Assembly: GCA_033344775.1 (NCBI GenBank)
Contig: JAWPMT010000005.1
Coordinates: 2,177,001 to 2,241,000, forward strand
From: Cytophagales bacterium
Lineage (GTDB): Bacteria > Bacteroidota > Bacteroidia > Cytophagales > Cyclobacteriaceae
DNA length: 64,000 nucleotides
Direction: 5' to 3'
Position numbers and translations under genes: made by a program. The notes beneath the pieces were generated by a model, which was not told the origin of the DNA, ran no database searches, and saw nothing but the letters and a program-made list of their open reading frames with translations. The number at the start of each line of letters is the position of its first letter. Position 1 is the stretch's first letter. Shown in pieces: positions 1 through 8,751 of this stretch.

Positions 1-2
1 GT

Positions 3-548
3 GGTATTACCGCCGCTGCAGAACAACAAGCAGATACTTGTGCCAAGTTTTTATTAGGAGACCTTTCCAGCTACTATCAAGGCACCCAACCCATGAATAT
101 CCTGAAGTTTCCAAGTCTAGACTTGTGCTCAGTGGGCATTGCCGAAATCCCTCCCAATAGCCAGCATTATCATGAAATTACCTTCCTGGACCGGGAAGCC
201 CTGTACTATAAGAAATGCATCATTCACAATGATAAGCTGGTCGGGACCATTCTGATGGGTGATAAATCCGAATTCGCAGAATTCAAGGAGATGATCGACA
301 ATGGGACAGAGTTATCCGAAAAAAGATTGAAACTGCTGCGATCCGGGAAACCCACCACGCCTTCCAAAGGGAAGCTGGTTTGCTCCTGTAACAATGTGGG
401 TGTGGGCAACCTGACTGACGCGATCCATGCCGGGAATGAAGACTTGAACTCCGTCTGTGAAACCACTGGCGCAGGGCTTGGTTGTGGCAGCTGCAAGTCG
501 GAGGTCAAGCGGATCATCGAACAAACTTTAGTCGCTGACCTATCTTAA
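3..548 (+). CDS. C-terminal part of NirB-like FAD/BFD oxidoreductase (5' end outside window)
   Basis: The reading frame is already open at the window edge, so the ATG at 93 is internal and this is the tail of a longer protein. The visible part carries the end of a pyridine nucleotide-disulfide oxidoreductase fold (FLLGDLSSYYQGTQP, then CSVG) followed by a BFD-type [2Fe-2S] domain. Counting from the Met at 93, the iron-sulfur cysteines are C97, C99, C131 and C134 (pattern CSC, then CGSC). This order is that of the electron-input half of nitrite reductase NirB and related NAD(P)H oxidoreductases. The protein ends after the BFD domain, so the siroheme domains of a full NirB are absent. The next gene starts 12 bases downstream and is probably in the same operon; it may be the electron-transfer partner. 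Nitrate/nitrite assimilation is inferred; the substrate cannot be read from this piece. Confidence 0.75.
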   Translation, partial: GITAAAEQQADTCAKFLLGDLSSYYQGTQPMNILKFPSLDLCSVGIAEIPPNSQHYHEITFLDREALYYKKCIIHNDKLVGTILMGDKSEFAEFKEMIDNGTELSEKRLKLLRSGKPTTPSKGKLVCSCNNVGVGNLTDAIHAGNEDLNSVCETTGAGLGCGSCKSEVKRIIEQTLVADLS

Positions 549-560
549 AATTATTAGATT

Positions 561-1994
561 ATGGGCAAAAAAAAGGAGGTGAAAGAGCTGGTCAGGGTTT
601 TTGTGAAAGGGGGCATCATTTCTCCAGGAGATTTCCTGAAGGTTTTGATTGTGGCCGAAAAACTCGGTGCCGAATACATTCATTTCGGATCTCGGCAAGA
701 CATTTTATTGCCGGTGAAAGAACAGGATCAGGTATCTCTGGAGCAAACTTTCCAATCCATTCGAACCGAATACGAGATCAACACCTTCAATTACCAGAAC
801 ATCTCCAGTTCCTATGTTTCACAGGACATATTGCCTTCGAAAGCATGGTTGGTTTCTCACATTTACCACTACGTTCTAGACAGCTTCGACTACCGGCCTC
901 AATTACGGATCAATGTGGTAGACTCTTCTCAAAGTCTGGTTCCACTGTTCACCGGTCAAATCAATTTTGTCGCTTCTAATCAGGAGAATTTTTGGTATGT
1001 CTATCTGAGATTCAGGAACATTGAAGAAACGCCCTGGCAAATGCCCTTGCTCGTGTACACTGAGGACCTGGTCAAAGTGGCACAAACGGTAGAAAAACAT
1101 TACCTGGATGGGTCGGTCGACAATTATCAGGACCTATTTCGACACGTTTCGGAAACGACCCAGATGAATACGCAGCCCGTAACGGAAGACCTGGTGTTAC
1201 CCGAAACGCATTTTCCATATTACGAAGGAATGAACCGACTAAGGGACGATAAAAACTGGTTGGGTCTGTACTGGAGAAGTAATGAATATCGCATTTCTAC
1301 TTTACAGGCCATCATGAAGCGGTGCATTGATACAGAGGTCGGAAAAGTCTCGCTTACACCGTGGAAGTCCTTCATCATTAAAGGCATCTCGGACAAAGAC
1401 TTGATCGGATGGGAAAAACTGATGGGGAAATTCGGGATGAACCTACGCCATTCTGCCCTGGAGCTCAACTGGCATTTACCCGCTTTAGACCGGGAGGCAC
1501 TCGAACTCAAATTTTATCTGGTTCGCGAATTGGACAAGCAGGACATCAGCACCTACGGATTGACCTTCACCATCAAGACCTCCGATGATATCACGTTATT
1601 TACGTCGATCGTTATAGAAAAGCATACGATTTCACCAGAAACAACTACCTACAACATCCTTTACAGCAAGAATTTCAATGCCAATGAGATCGAATATCGG
1701 ACCTATGCGGCTGATGTTCCAAAGAGTGTGTTGACCTCTTTGATTGTGGAATTGAGTCAGATGTATTTCGATAATTTGGACGACAGTTCACCTGAGTCTC
1801 ACAAGGTCAAGCAAATCAATGATCAGATCAGCGATCGCGTGTATCAGTGTTCCCATTGCCTGACACTCTATGATCCAACTTATGGCGATCCAAAAGCAAA
1901 TATTTTATCCGGCACGCTATTCGGGGACTTACATAAAGATTATTGCTGCCCTACTTGCGGAGCGGATAAGAGTGCGTTTGCGTTGTTGAGATAG
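561..1994 (+). CDS. Nitrite/sulfite-reductase-like half domain fused to C-terminal rubredoxin
   Basis: A 477-residue protein. The last 50 residues are a rubredoxin: Cys430 and Cys433 (YQCSHC), a YDPTYGDP loop, then Cys463 and Cys466 (CPTCG), the expected four iron ligands. The N-terminal 400 residues begin with GGIISPGDFLKVLIVAEKLG and HFGSRQDILLPV, which resemble the ferredoxin-like half domain of nitrite/sulfite reductases. There is no Cys-x5-Cys plus Cys-x3-Cys siroheme/4Fe-4S ligand set, so this part is unlikely to be catalytic. The gene follows the NirB-like gene by 12 bases, so the protein probably shuttles electrons between that flavoprotein and a terminal reductase outside the window. 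The domain call for the first 400 residues is from pattern only. Cytoplasmic; no signal peptide. Confidence 0.7.
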   Translation: MGKKKEVKELVRVFVKGGIISPGDFLKVLIVAEKLGAEYIHFGSRQDILLPVKEQDQVSLEQTFQSIRTEYEINTFNYQNISSSYVSQDILPSKAWLVSHIYHYVLDSFDYRPQLRINVVDSSQSLVPLFTGQINFVASNQENFWYVYLRFRNIEETPWQMPLLVYTEDLVKVAQTVEKHYLDGSVDNYQDLFRHVSETTQMNTQPVTEDLVLPETHFPYYEGMNRLRDDKNWLGLYWRSNEYRISTLQAIMKRCIDTEVGKVSLTPWKSFIIKGISDKDLIGWEKLMGKFGMNLRHSALELNWHLPALDREALELKFYLVRELDKQDISTYGLTFTIKTSDDITLFTSIVIEKHTISPETTTYNILYSKNFNANEIEYRTYAADVPKSVLTSLIVELSQMYFDNLDDSSPESHKVKQINDQISDRVYQCSHCLTLYDPTYGDPKANILSGTLFGDLHKDYCCPTCGADKSAFALLR

Positions 1995-2087
1995 AAGCAC
2001 TTTTTCGAAGGTCTCAATGTGCTTACTGCTCGGTGAACTTCGAACTTAGTTTCTTCAAAGAATGACTCTGAGTAGCTTAGAAAAAAG

Positions 2088-2663
2088 CTATTTCAGCTTG
2101 TTAATTTCTGACTTGTCTTTCAAGAAAATCTGTATCGTTTCCATACTATTCAAACCAAAATTACTCAAGCCAATATCCTTCCTCATTTCAAGAATTAATT
2201 TGTCAACACTTTGAAAAAGCTTCTTTCCATCTGATGGATATCCAGCTGCTATCTTCTCATATTCAATATGAGCTTTAATAACATTTGAAGAAGCCCTCAA
2301 GAGTAGATCTCTTCTATACTCTACCATGAAATCAATAAGATTTTGTTCGGTCGGCACTATAGTTGAAGTCAACTCATTACTTCCGGCTATTACCTCTACT
2401 AACTTTTTAATAAACTTATTGTATAACTCAATTTTAGACTCTCTGTGTGCCTCTTCAAGCTCACGAGTCTTAATTCTATTTTGAGAATAGATGGCCACAG
2501 ATACTCCTACTAATATAGTAGCCGCTGCTGTGACTATCGCGGCTCCAAGCTTCGAGTCAGCTGTTTGTAGAAAAGTTAATAGTTCCTTCCCTCCAAGCCA
2601 AAGTAACCAAGCAAATCCTACTATTATGATCATAGCAAGAATCATTGAGAAAATTTGTTTCAT
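2088..2663 (-). CDS. Small membrane protein with coiled cytoplasmic domain, unknown function
   Basis: 191 residues. Two N-terminal membrane segments (about 5-25 and 39-60) are followed by a charged, probably helical region (residues 65-191) rich in Glu, Lys and Leu. I do not recognise a family. The surrounding DNA (about 2.05-2.88 kb) is visibly more AT-rich than the flanking operons, and the gene stands alone between the nitrite-type operon and the FadL-type porin. This would fit a recently acquired or weakly constrained gene. Small inner-membrane proteins with such helical tails occur in many accessory loci, but no partner gene is adjacent. Confidence 0.6.
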   Translation of the reverse strand: MKQIFSMILAMIIIVGFAWLLWLGGKELLTFLQTADSKLGAAIVTAAATILVGVSVAIYSQNRIKTRELEEAHRESKIELYNKFIKKLVEVIAGSNELTSTIVPTEQNLIDFMVEYRRDLLLRASSNVIKAHIEYEKIAAGYPSDGKKLFQSVDKLILEMRKDIGLSNFGLNSMETIQIFLKDKSEINKLK

Positions 2664-2883
2664 TAATTCAATTTATCGTGGTTTAAATAATAGTCAATGC
2701 CATTAGCACTTCCTCAATCACCCTCAATGACTAATTTTATGATTTCGTTCATTGATGGAATTTAATATTAAATATATCTCAATAATATTAAAACCACTTT
2801 CTGCAAAGCTTCCTTATCAAGAATCCCAGAGCTATCAAGCTGGTAATTATTTCTGAGTATATTTTATTTAACCAACCTCAAAT

Positions 2884-2911
2884 AAAAAAGTCCAGGCGAA
2901 CACCTGGACTT
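2884..2911 (-). terminator. Rho-independent terminator of the FadL-type gene
   Basis: Perfect 9-bp arms AAGTCCAGG / CCTGGACTT separated by six bases lie 37 bases beyond the stop codon of the minus-strand porin gene. On the minus strand the stem is followed by a T-rich run (plus-strand AATAAAAAAG). Confidence 0.8.
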
Positions 2912-2947
2912 GTATCAATTAACCCTTTTAGGATTTTATAATCTCTT

Positions 2948-4516
2948 TTAGAAAGTAAACCCGAAGGTCACCAATGCACTAGTAGTACTTTGTTCTACAG
3001 TCGCCACCGGTGTGTTCTCAGCAGTAAAGTAAGGGCTAAACAACGCGTCACTTCTGCTGTTAACAATCGCCAGGTCTACGAAATACCCGGAGCTGCGATA
3101 TCCTAAGCCAACCGAGATGTTCTGAATACTTCTGTCAAAATCAGAGTCCTTGAAAGGGTCTGCCTGATATCCATAGCCACCACGGACACGCATTTGATCG
3201 AAGCGCAACTCTGCGCCTAATCGGTAATTGACCACCGCATCATACAAAGCAAGGATCTCCTGATTATCGGCTCTTTCCTGAAAATCATTGGTTCGGATCT
3301 CAGCATTCGAGTAATCTACAAACTCAACATCTGCGGATAAGAAACCTTGCTTGCCGAGGAAAACCGTCGCTCCTACGTTCAATTTCGAAGGGGTACGCAA
3401 ATTATAATTCGAAGTGAAAATGTCACTCTGCTCAGAGATTAATCCTAATTGGATAGTATCATCTGGCAACTGGTAGGAATAGAACTCATTCCACAGTGTT
3501 GTAAAATCAAACGAATTCTCCTCTTCCAATGCGTAGTAAGTGGGAGAGGTATAATTCACACCCAGGGTCACAAAGTCGACAGGCCGTGCAATCAATCCTA
3601 CGGACAAATTAACGCCTGCTCCGGTCACATTCAATTGATCCTCAATCGTGATACTGTTCAGGATATCATCCGGGTCCCCATTCTCAAAGGTGAATCCATC
3701 CTCTGAATAAGTTCTGGTTCTTCGAAAATCAACGGTAGCAATGCCCAGTCCTGCTCCAAAATAGAGCTTATCCATGTAGTTACCTCCCCAGGCAATATTG
3801 ATCTGGTTTTGTCCGCCTCGCGTTCGGATGCTTTCTGTTTGACGTGGCAAGGAGCCATAGAAACTACCCACCAAAGACGTATATCCGTCGTAAGCAGGAT
3901 CATCTTCTACCAGCGTCACCAGTCCATTATCAAAGACGCCAAATCCATCCGTTCTATCAATCAGAAAATGATTGTAGGCCACCGACTCGAATCCTCCCAG
4001 TCCTCCAGGATCGGAAATTCCTGCATTTTCCACGAAAGAATCTACAATGGAGTTATTGGGATTGATACCCTGGTATTCTACTTCATTTTGGAAGTTGTTG
4101 GTCCGATTAAAAGTAATCGCAAATGATCCTCCTCGAAACTTGTTCTCTGAAGTATTAGGTCTTCCATAGTTGATCACCACACCTAAATGTGCAAAATTGA
4201 AATTATTGCGAAATGAGGAAGTGTTATCATCCAGGTAAGAAGCATCCGCATTGTGAAAATTTAAACTGGGGGTAAACTCGAAGGTGCTTCGATTGTAGAA
4301 GCCCAATCCCGCAGGATTAGAACTTGCTGAACTTTGATCTCCTCCAAGAGAAACCTGTGCTCCCCCGAGGCCCTGAATCCTGGCCGTGCCTCCAAAAGTC
4401 GTTCTACTGAAGAGTAAAGCGTCATTGTAATAACCAAAGGGACCCTGGGCCGTGGCCGTACTCACAAGACATACCATGAGCAGGCCAAATATATTTAGCT
4501 TCAAATTTTTGAACAT
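2948..4516 (-). CDS. OmpP1/FadL-type outer-membrane transporter
   Basis: 522 residues. A signal peptide (cleavage after TATAQ, about residue 24) is followed by the family start: FSRTTFGGTARIQGLGGAQV and SSNPAGLGFY, the conserved N-terminal plug-like region of Bacteroidota FadL/OmpP1 proteins. The remainder alternates beta-strand patterns with aromatic girdle residues and ends in a strand with terminal Phe (ALVTFGFTF), as expected for a beta-barrel inserted by BAM. The family takes up long-chain fatty acids or other hydrophobic compounds; the ligand here is unknown. It follows the Ser/Arg-rich secreted protein gene by 42 bases on the same strand and has its own terminator, so the two may form one unit. 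Confidence 0.8.
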   Translation of the reverse strand: MFKNLKLNIFGLLMVCLVSTATAQGPFGYYNDALLFSRTTFGGTARIQGLGGAQVSLGGDQSSASSNPAGLGFYNRSTFEFTPSLNFHNADASYLDDNTSSFRNNFNFAHLGVVINYGRPNTSENKFRGGSFAITFNRTNNFQNEVEYQGINPNNSIVDSFVENAGISDPGGLGGFESVAYNHFLIDRTDGFGVFDNGLVTLVEDDPAYDGYTSLVGSFYGSLPRQTESIRTRGGQNQINIAWGGNYMDKLYFGAGLGIATVDFRRTRTYSEDGFTFENGDPDDILNSITIEDQLNVTGAGVNLSVGLIARPVDFVTLGVNYTSPTYYALEEENSFDFTTLWNEFYSYQLPDDTIQLGLISEQSDIFTSNYNLRTPSKLNVGATVFLGKQGFLSADVEFVDYSNAEIRTNDFQERADNQEILALYDAVVNYRLGAELRFDQMRVRGGYGYQADPFKDSDFDRSIQNISVGLGYRSSGYFVDLAIVNSRSDALFSPYFTAENTPVATVEQSTTSALVTFGFTF

Positions 4517-4558
4517 TTCTTTTTGAGTTTTGTGTACGACTACTAGTTTCCTGAATGA

Positions 4559-6163
4559 CTAGTTTCTTCCGCCTCTTCCTCCTGAACTTCTGCTGCCACC
4601 ACTGCTGCGGCTTCCTCCACTACTTCTGCTCCCGCCACTACTTCTTGATCCACCGGAGTAAGAAGAAGATCTTGAACTTCCGCTACTTCTGCTTGGAGAA
4701 ATAGAGCGGCTACTTGATCTGCTGCTTGAGCCTGAGCTGTAAGACTTAGAAGAAGAACGGCTGCTAGAACCTGAGCTATACGATCTTGATCTGCTCGATC
4801 TGCTTGAGCTACCAGAAGAATAAGAACGATTAGAGCTACCAGAGCTTGGTCGAGTGCTATAGCTTCTGGATGATTGACTACCAGATCTACGGTTCGTGTT
4901 CGCGTAGTTTCTTGATCTGGACGTACTAGAGCTAGAGTAACTTCTTCCTGACGAAACCGCACTTCTTGAAGGCTGCGTTCTTCTTACCGTGCTTGAGCTA
5001 CGATTACTTCTTGAAGTATTGACCTCTGCACTTCTGGCGTCTCTGGACCTTGCCACAGAGCTGCTTCTTGATCGATTAGACGAAGCGTAAGATCGGCTTG
5101 AACGTCCGGAATTGTAATCTTCTACCCTTCTCGGAGAGTATCTTGAGCTGGATCGGGCCGTCGTAGCACTTCTGGCTCGACTTCCACTTGACCTGGTAGC
5201 ACTGCTTCTGTATCTTGTTCCACTGGTACTTCTGGCTACACGACCATTGCTTGCTGCACGACCATTCGCACTTGAAGCAACGCTTCCTCTGCTCCCTCTG
5301 GTCACCACGCTTCTGCTTCCTGCGGCACGGCTACCTCTCACTTGGCTGGCAAGAGACCCACCTCGGCTATTTCTGGCACCAACTACCACATTTCTTCTAC
5401 CGGCAGCACGTCGCTCACCGACTACCACTACCCTGTTATAGGCTCCCGTGTAATATCCGTTGTAATATCCTGCCAGATAAGCATTGCCACGAGGAGCAAA
5501 GCCATATCCGAATCCTGGAGGACAGAAGAATGGATCATAGAAGCCTCCACCCCATCGGTTCCATCCATTGCCCCAGCCAAATCCAACATTCCAGCCTCTG
5601 TTCCAACCCCAGCCGACATTCCAGCCAAAGCCAGCATTCCAACCCCAGAAGGGATCGTTCCAACCCCAGAACGGATCATTCCAGCCAAAACCAGTATTCC
5701 AACCCCAGCCATTGTTCCAGCCCCATGGGTCATTGAACCGTGGATCGAATCGATAGGCAGAGCTACCGTAGTAATTATTGATTACCGTGGGCGTAGATGT
5801 GGGTACATCGTCAGGATAATATTCGATTACCTCGTCACCTTCATATCCATATTCCGGATTGATGGTGTCTGCCTCGGCATCTGCCTGATATCGAGCGATG
5901 TATTCCGGATTTACCCGGGTTGCCGAATAGTTATCGTCGTAGGTATCATTTCGAAAAGACTGATACGTCGTTCTTGATTCGGAGTTTGCATCGCTGACAC
6001 CACTGAACCCTGGCTTCTTTTCAGCCAGTTTCAGGCTTTCTTTCTCTCTATCCTTGGAGGTATAGTAAAGATCATCGTATTCCTGAGCTGTCAATCCCTG
6101 CAGACCCACGATAAGTGTAAAAATCACTAACAAAAACGGGGTAAAAATCTTCGTCGCTTTCAT
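4559..6163 (-). CDS. Secreted low-complexity protein: Trp/Gly-rich centre and Ser/Arg repeat tail
   Basis: 534 residues with a Sec signal peptide (MKATKIFTPFLLVIFTLIVG start). Residues 28-125 are acidic and Tyr-rich. Residues about 140-205 consist of GWGWN, GFGW and DPFWGW repeats. From about residue 245 to the end the protein is almost only Ser, Arg, Gly and Ala, finishing in GGSRSS copies and GGRGGRN. I recognise no enzymatic domain. The extreme composition creates long open frames on other strands and phases here (for example 5215-5736 and 4543-4962); these are artefacts of repetitive DNA, while this frame has the signal peptide and a sensible start. An extracellular or periplasmic polycation, perhaps a matrix, envelope or DNA-binding coat protein, is an inference. 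Confidence 0.7.
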   Translation of the reverse strand: MKATKIFTPFLLVIFTLIVGLQGLTAQEYDDLYYTSKDREKESLKLAEKKPGFSGVSDANSESRTTYQSFRNDTYDDNYSATRVNPEYIARYQADAEADTINPEYGYEGDEVIEYYPDDVPTSTPTVINNYYGSSAYRFDPRFNDPWGWNNGWGWNTGFGWNDPFWGWNDPFWGWNAGFGWNVGWGWNRGWNVGFGWGNGWNRWGGGFYDPFFCPPGFGYGFAPRGNAYLAGYYNGYYTGAYNRVVVVGERRAAGRRNVVVGARNSRGGSLASQVRGSRAAGSRSVVTRGSRGSVASSANGRAASNGRVARSTSGTRYRSSATRSSGSRARSATTARSSSRYSPRRVEDYNSGRSSRSYASSNRSRSSSVARSRDARSAEVNTSRSNRSSSTVRRTQPSRSAVSSGRSYSSSSTSRSRNYANTNRRSGSQSSRSYSTRPSSGSSNRSYSSGSSSRSSRSRSYSSGSSSRSSSKSYSSGSSSRSSSRSISPSRSSGSSRSSSYSGGSRSSGGSRSSGGSRSSGGSRSSGGRGGRN

Positions 6164-6226
6164 GATACTACAATTTTAAGCATTTAAAACCATTAAATCG
6201 AGTTCCTGCCCAAGCATGATCGGCTT

Positions 6227-6234
6227 TATATTTG
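6227..6234 (+). promoter_or_regulatory. Bacteroidota -7 box for proS
   Basis: TATATTTG matches TAnnTTTG and is followed by GCGCC, about 60 bases before the proS ATG, in the divergent region between proS and the secreted-protein gene. No clear -33 TTTG was found. Confidence 0.45.
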
Positions 6235-6296
6235 CGCCGCTTGCTCGATTTGATTAGAGTTATGCAATTACTATACCAAAAAAGAAAAATCTGAAA

Positions 6297-7772
6297 ATGG
6301 GCAAAGGAATTCCGTCAAGATCGGAAGATTATTCGCTGTGGTACAACGAATTGGTCAAAAAAGCAGGGTTAGCAGAAAATTCACCCGTACGTGGTTGTAT
6401 GGTGATCAAACCCTATGGATTTGCCATTTGGGAGAAAATGCAGCAAACGCTGGACCAAATGTTCAAGGATACAGGGCACTCAAATGCCTATTTCCCTTTG
6501 TTCATCCCAAAATCCCATCTCAGTCGCGAGGCTGACCATGTGGAAGGTTTTGCCAAAGAATGTGCAGTAGTCACCCACTATCGTTTGAAAACCAATGAAG
6601 AAGGAACGGGTGTAGAAGTAGATCCTGAGGCAAAATTGGAAGAAGAGTTGATCGTTCGACCTACGTCGGAAACGGTGATCTGGGATTCTTATAAGAACTG
6701 GATCCAGTCCTACAGAGATCTTCCATTGTTGTTGAACCAATGGGCCAATGTGGTCCGCTGGGAAATGCGAACACGCCTTTTTTTGAGAACTGCGGAATTC
6801 TTGTGGCAGGAAGGGCACACGGCTCATGCCACAAAACAGGAAGCTCAGGATGAGACGGTGCAAATGCTGAACGTATACGCGGAATTCGTGGAAAAATTCA
6901 TGGGTGTTCCTGTCATCAAAGGGGTTAAAACCGAAAGTGAGCGTTTTGCAGGTGCAGAAGATACTTATTGTATTGAGGCCATGATGCAGGATGGCAAAGC
7001 CCTTCAGGCTGGAACGAGCCACTTCCTGGGTCAAAATTTTGCAAAAGCTTTTGATGTGAAGTTCGCTACCAAAGAAGGGAAAGAGGAATATGTATGGGGA
7101 AGCTCATGGGGTGTGAGTACCCGACTAATGGGTGCATTGATCATGGCGCATTCAGATGACGAGGGATTGGTATTGCCTCCGAATCTGGCTCCCATTCAAG
7201 TAGTGATCGTTCCTATCTATAAAGGTGAAGAGCAGCTTCAGAACATCAGAAATGTCGTCGATCCATTGGCGAAAGAACTAAAGTCACTGGGTGTTTCCGT
7301 AAAATTCGATGATCGGGACACGCACAAGCCAGGTTGGAAATTCGCTGAATATGAATTGAAAGGTGTACCTGTTAGAATTGCCATGGGTAATCGGGACCTG
7401 GAAAACGGAACGGTAGAAATTGCCCGAAGAGACACCAAAGAAAAGCAAACCATCGCTTTAGATGATTGTATCAGCCACATTCAAAACTTGCTAACAGAAA
7501 TGCAGGAGAATGTCTATCAAAAAGCACTTACCTTCCAACAAGAAAACACGCATGAAGTAGATACTTATGAGGAATTCAAAGAGGTTTTGGAAAAAGAGGG
7601 TGGATTCATCTACGCTCATTGGGATGGTACAGCAGAAACGGAAGAAAAAGTAAAGGAGGAAACCAAGGCGACCATTCGCTGTATTCCTTTGGATCGTGAA
7701 ATGACTCCTGGCACTTGCATGGTGACCGGGAAACCTTCGAAAGGAAAGGTATTGTTTGCTAAGGCTTATTAA
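6297..7772 (+). CDS. proS: Prolyl-tRNA synthetase, archaeal/eukaryote type
   Basis: 491 residues, the length of the short ProRS type that lacks the editing insertion. Class IIa motifs are visible: motif 1 region [32 protein letters not shown], motif 2 region [20 protein letters not shown] with EGHTAHAT, and motif 3 region [20 protein letters not shown]. The anticodon-binding domain follows ([12 protein letters not shown] onward), and the protein ends with the typical zinc-domain-like tail closing in Tyr (LFAKAY). It charges tRNA-Pro in the cytoplasm. It stands alone, with its own candidate promoter and a palindromic repeat after the stop codon. Confidence 0.96.
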   Translation: MGKGIPSRSEDYSLWYNELVKKAGLAENSPVRGCMVIKPYGFAIWEKMQQTLDQMFKDTGHSNAYFPLFIPKSHLSREADHVEGFAKECAVVTHYRLKTNEEGTGVEVDPEAKLEEELIVRPTSETVIWDSYKNWIQSYRDLPLLLNQWANVVRWEMRTRLFLRTAEFLWQEGHTAHATKQEAQDETVQMLNVYAEFVEKFMGVPVIKGVKTESERFAGAEDTYCIEAMMQDGKALQAGTSHFLGQNFAKAFDVKFATKEGKEEYVWGSSWGVSTRLMGALIMAHSDDEGLVLPPNLAPIQVVIVPIYKGEEQLQNIRNVVDPLAKELKSLGVSVKFDDRDTHKPGWKFAEYELKGVPVRIAMGNRDLENGTVEIARRDTKEKQTIALDDCISHIQNLLTEMQENVYQKALTFQQENTHEVDTYEEFKEVLEKEGGFIYAHWDGTAETEEKVKEETKATIRCIPLDREMTPGTCMVTGKPSKGKVLFAKAY

Positions 7773-7810
7773 TCAAACGTAACATAATATTGCAGTCATA
7801 AAATTTAATC

Positions 7811-7887
7811 GTCATTCCTGCGCATGCAGGAATCTCAAGCTCATTTAGTACTTCTATGATTGAGATTCCCGCCTACGCGGGAATGAC
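7811..7887. repeat. REP/BIME-like double palindrome
   Basis: Two 28-base arms (7811-7838 and 7860-7887), starting GTCATTCCTGCG and ending CGCGGGAATGAC, are inverted copies of each other with 4 mismatches. Each arm has its own inner palindrome (CCTGCGCATGCAGG and CCCGCCTACGCGGG). The mismatches between the arms keep the inner symmetry, as in dispersed REP-like elements. It lies 39 bases past the proS stop and could also stabilise or end the proS mRNA. Only one copy is seen in this window. Confidence 0.75.
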
Positions 7888-8045
7888 GGTAATGTATTAT
7901 TGTAGGGGGATCATAACAGTAATTCGAGGAATCAGTTTGCGATTCTCAGAATCAAATCAAAAGCCCCGATTTATCCGTTACATCATAGAGCAGCTAAAAA
8001 TGCCTTCGAAATTGTATCTTGCTTTTTTTAATTGACAATGTTGAT

Positions 8046-8510
8046 ATGGAACTTGTAACTGTCTTAGGGTTTATCCTTTTCGGCCTGATATTGATCATCG
8101 TTGAAGTGATCTTCGTACCAGGGACCACTTTCGTGGGAATTGCGGGATTCATTTTTGCTGGTTACGGCATCTATCTCAGCTTTGATTATTATGGGAATAG
8201 TGCTGGTTTTACCACACTCGGCTTATCCTTTATCATTGGTGTAGGTATCATGGTCTACGCCTTCAAGTACAAAGCCTGGGAAAGATTTGCTTCGAAAGGA
8301 ACGATGAAAGGGACAGTCAATGATGAAAAAACCTTTGAACTTCATGTCGGAGACGAAGGGCTCACTATTTCTTCTCTGAAACCAATCGGTAAAGCCTCTT
8401 TCAATGACGAAGAACTGGAAGTTCGGTCTTTGGGAGAGTTCATCGAAGAACGGCAGGCGATTAAGATCATTGAAATCGACAACCAGAAGATCGTCGTTTC
8501 GAAAATCTAA
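8046..8510 (+). CDS. NfeD-like membrane protein
   Basis: 154 residues from the ATG at 8046; the frame is open back to a TTG at 8019, but the ATG start MELVTVLGF gives a clean membrane start. Three hydrophobic segments (about 5-25, 28-45, 55-75) carry the family pattern IIVEVIFVPGTTFVGIAGFI. They are followed by a soluble C-terminal OB-type domain (about 90-154; GDEGLTISSLKPIGKASFN). NfeD proteins are typically encoded beside flotillin-like genes, as here with floA 241 bases downstream, and are thought to assist flotillin membrane assemblies. Function beyond that is not known. Confidence 0.85.
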   Translation: MELVTVLGFILFGLILIIVEVIFVPGTTFVGIAGFIFAGYGIYLSFDYYGNSAGFTTLGLSFIIGVGIMVYAFKYKAWERFASKGTMKGTVNDEKTFELHVGDEGLTISSLKPIGKASFNDEELEVRSLGEFIEERQAIKIIEIDNQKIVVSKI

Positions 8511-8546
8511 CTTGATACCTGTTTGATCGTACTATTCAATAATCGA

Positions 8547-8645
8547 AGTGAAGCGTCCGAAACCTTCCTTTTTCAATCCCCCACAAGACCCCCGCTTCCG
8601 CGGACGGCTTTAGAAGTTGGATTAGTGGCGTTTCGAAGCTTCACT
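8547..8645. repeat. 99-bp imperfect inverted repeat between nfeD-like gene and floA
   Basis: The outer arms AGTGAAGC (8547-8554) with CGAAAC (8558-8563) are matched in inverted order by GTTTCG (8630-8635) and GCTTCACT (8638-8645). The centre holds a GC-rich part, CCGCTTCCGCGGACGG. It could be a folded RNA, a terminator remnant or a small dispersed element. No T-run follows. Confidence 0.5.
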
Positions 8646-8751
8646 ATTTTAAATCCAAATCCTTAATTCCTACTTAAACCCTGTCAAATTGCATTTGACT
8701 TTACCAATAAATTATCTGATCTTCACCTTCTAACAATTTGCGTTTATAACT

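Noticed and set aside
5215-5977. Long open frames on the plus strand (for example 5215-5736, 5342-5977) opposite the Ser/Arg-rich gene
   Set aside because: They arise from low-complexity DNA; they lack signal, start context and sensible composition, while the minus frame has a signal peptide.
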